DNA of 49,023 nt from Pseudonocardia nigra (GTDB taxonomy: Bacteria; Actinomycetota; Actinomycetes; Mycobacteriales; Pseudonocardiaceae), in contig NZ_JAHKRK010000036.1 of assembly GCF_019396355.1 (NCBI RefSeq), positions 1 to 49,023 on the forward strand, given 5' to 3'. The translations under genes and the position numbers were made by a program. Below the pieces are notes generated by a model that had not been told where the DNA came from, made no database searches, and worked only from the letters and a program-made list of their open reading frames with translations. Positions 48,906 through 49,023 of this stretch are shown here, piece by piece (the first letter of the stretch is position 1; each line of letters begins with the position of its first letter).

Positions 48906-49023
48906 AGCGTGTCCCTTGGATCATGGGACGGGGTCGCGGAGCCAGATCCTGATCGAGGCGACGTCGATGGTTCCGCGGAACATGTAGTCGCGCTTGTCGT
49001 AGCGGGTGGCGACCGCGCGGTGG
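48906..49023 (-). mobile_element. IS5-family insertion sequence, right part (runs off the window)
   Basis: The minus strand encodes a transposase C terminus, RAVATRYDKRDYMFRGT then IRIWLRDPVP, ending at the stop 48921-48923. This is typical of IS5-type DDE transposases of actinobacteria. The terminal sequence beginning GAGCGTGTCCCTTGGATCA is an inverted-repeat-like end directly next to CTAG, a usual IS5-group target. Confidence 0.8.

Noticed and set aside
48970..48981. Another GTTCCGCGGAAC palindrome inside the IS transposase
   Set aside because: It encodes the expected FRGT of the transposase; most likely a chance match with the array palindrome, not a shared element.

Overview
The window is very GC-rich, with tightly packed genes joined by ATGA, GTGA or TGATG overlaps. 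It encodes a mycothiol-type formaldehyde dehydrogenase and a dimethylglycine oxidase that closely resembles the Arthrobacter globiformis enzyme. This points to a high-GC actinobacterium. Pseudonocardiaceae (Pseudonocardia-like) is my best guess from protein character, not from a search.

Layout. (1) 78-9057, minus strand: glyA-soxB-soxD-soxA-soxG-dmgO (serine hydroxymethyltransferase, four-subunit sarcosine oxidase, dimethylglycine oxidase), closed by a perfect hairpin and controlled from a divergent promoter shared with a GntR/FCD regulator (9081-9755). A possible folate cyclodeaminase start lies at the very left edge. (2) 9756-11466: no gene, but a bet-type promoter/operator pointing left and a six-unit array of long inverted repeats. 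(3) 11491-21568: an IclR regulator divergent from a three-component Rieske oxygenase system (ferredoxin, reductase, betaine-type oxygenase), then mycothiol-dependent formaldehyde dehydrogenase, a metallo-beta-lactamase-fold hydrolase and a two-gene NAD formate dehydrogenase. (4) 21607-27685: BCCT transporter, LysR regulator and a glycine-betaine ABC transporter. (5) 27943-29667: amidohydrolase, Rieske protein and small ferredoxin, of unknown function. (6) 29693-35342, minus strand: choline dehydrogenase, betaine aldehyde dehydrogenase, APC permease and a second IclR regulator. (7) 35616-36263: a Cu/Zn-SOD-like lipoprotein. (8) 36335-47196: a divergent purine nucleoside locus. GntR/UTRA regulator, nucleoside hydrolase and ribokinase lie on the minus strand. 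A frameshifted adenosine deaminase, a PhoX-like phosphatase and a BMP-type nucleoside ABC importer lie on the plus strand. (9) 47285-49023: TetR regulator, an SDR, a second SDR broken by a frameshift and truncated by an IS5-type element.

How the genes work together. Regions 1-6 make an almost complete route: choline -> betaine aldehyde -> glycine betaine (betA, betB), betaine -> dimethylglycine + formaldehyde (Rieske system), dimethylglycine -> sarcosine -> glycine (dmgO, soxBDAG), glycine + methylene-THF -> serine (glyA). Formaldehyde from the Rieske step would go to formate and CO2 through mycothiol and formate dehydrogenase, giving NADH. Three different transporter types supply the quaternary amines.

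The most interesting signal is at 9757-9823. It looks like a copy of the choline-operon promoter/operator, oriented so that transcription would run antisense through the gntR regulator and into glyA-sox-dmgO. That is an excludon-like arrangement that could tie sarcosine/dimethylglycine catabolism to the choline regulon.
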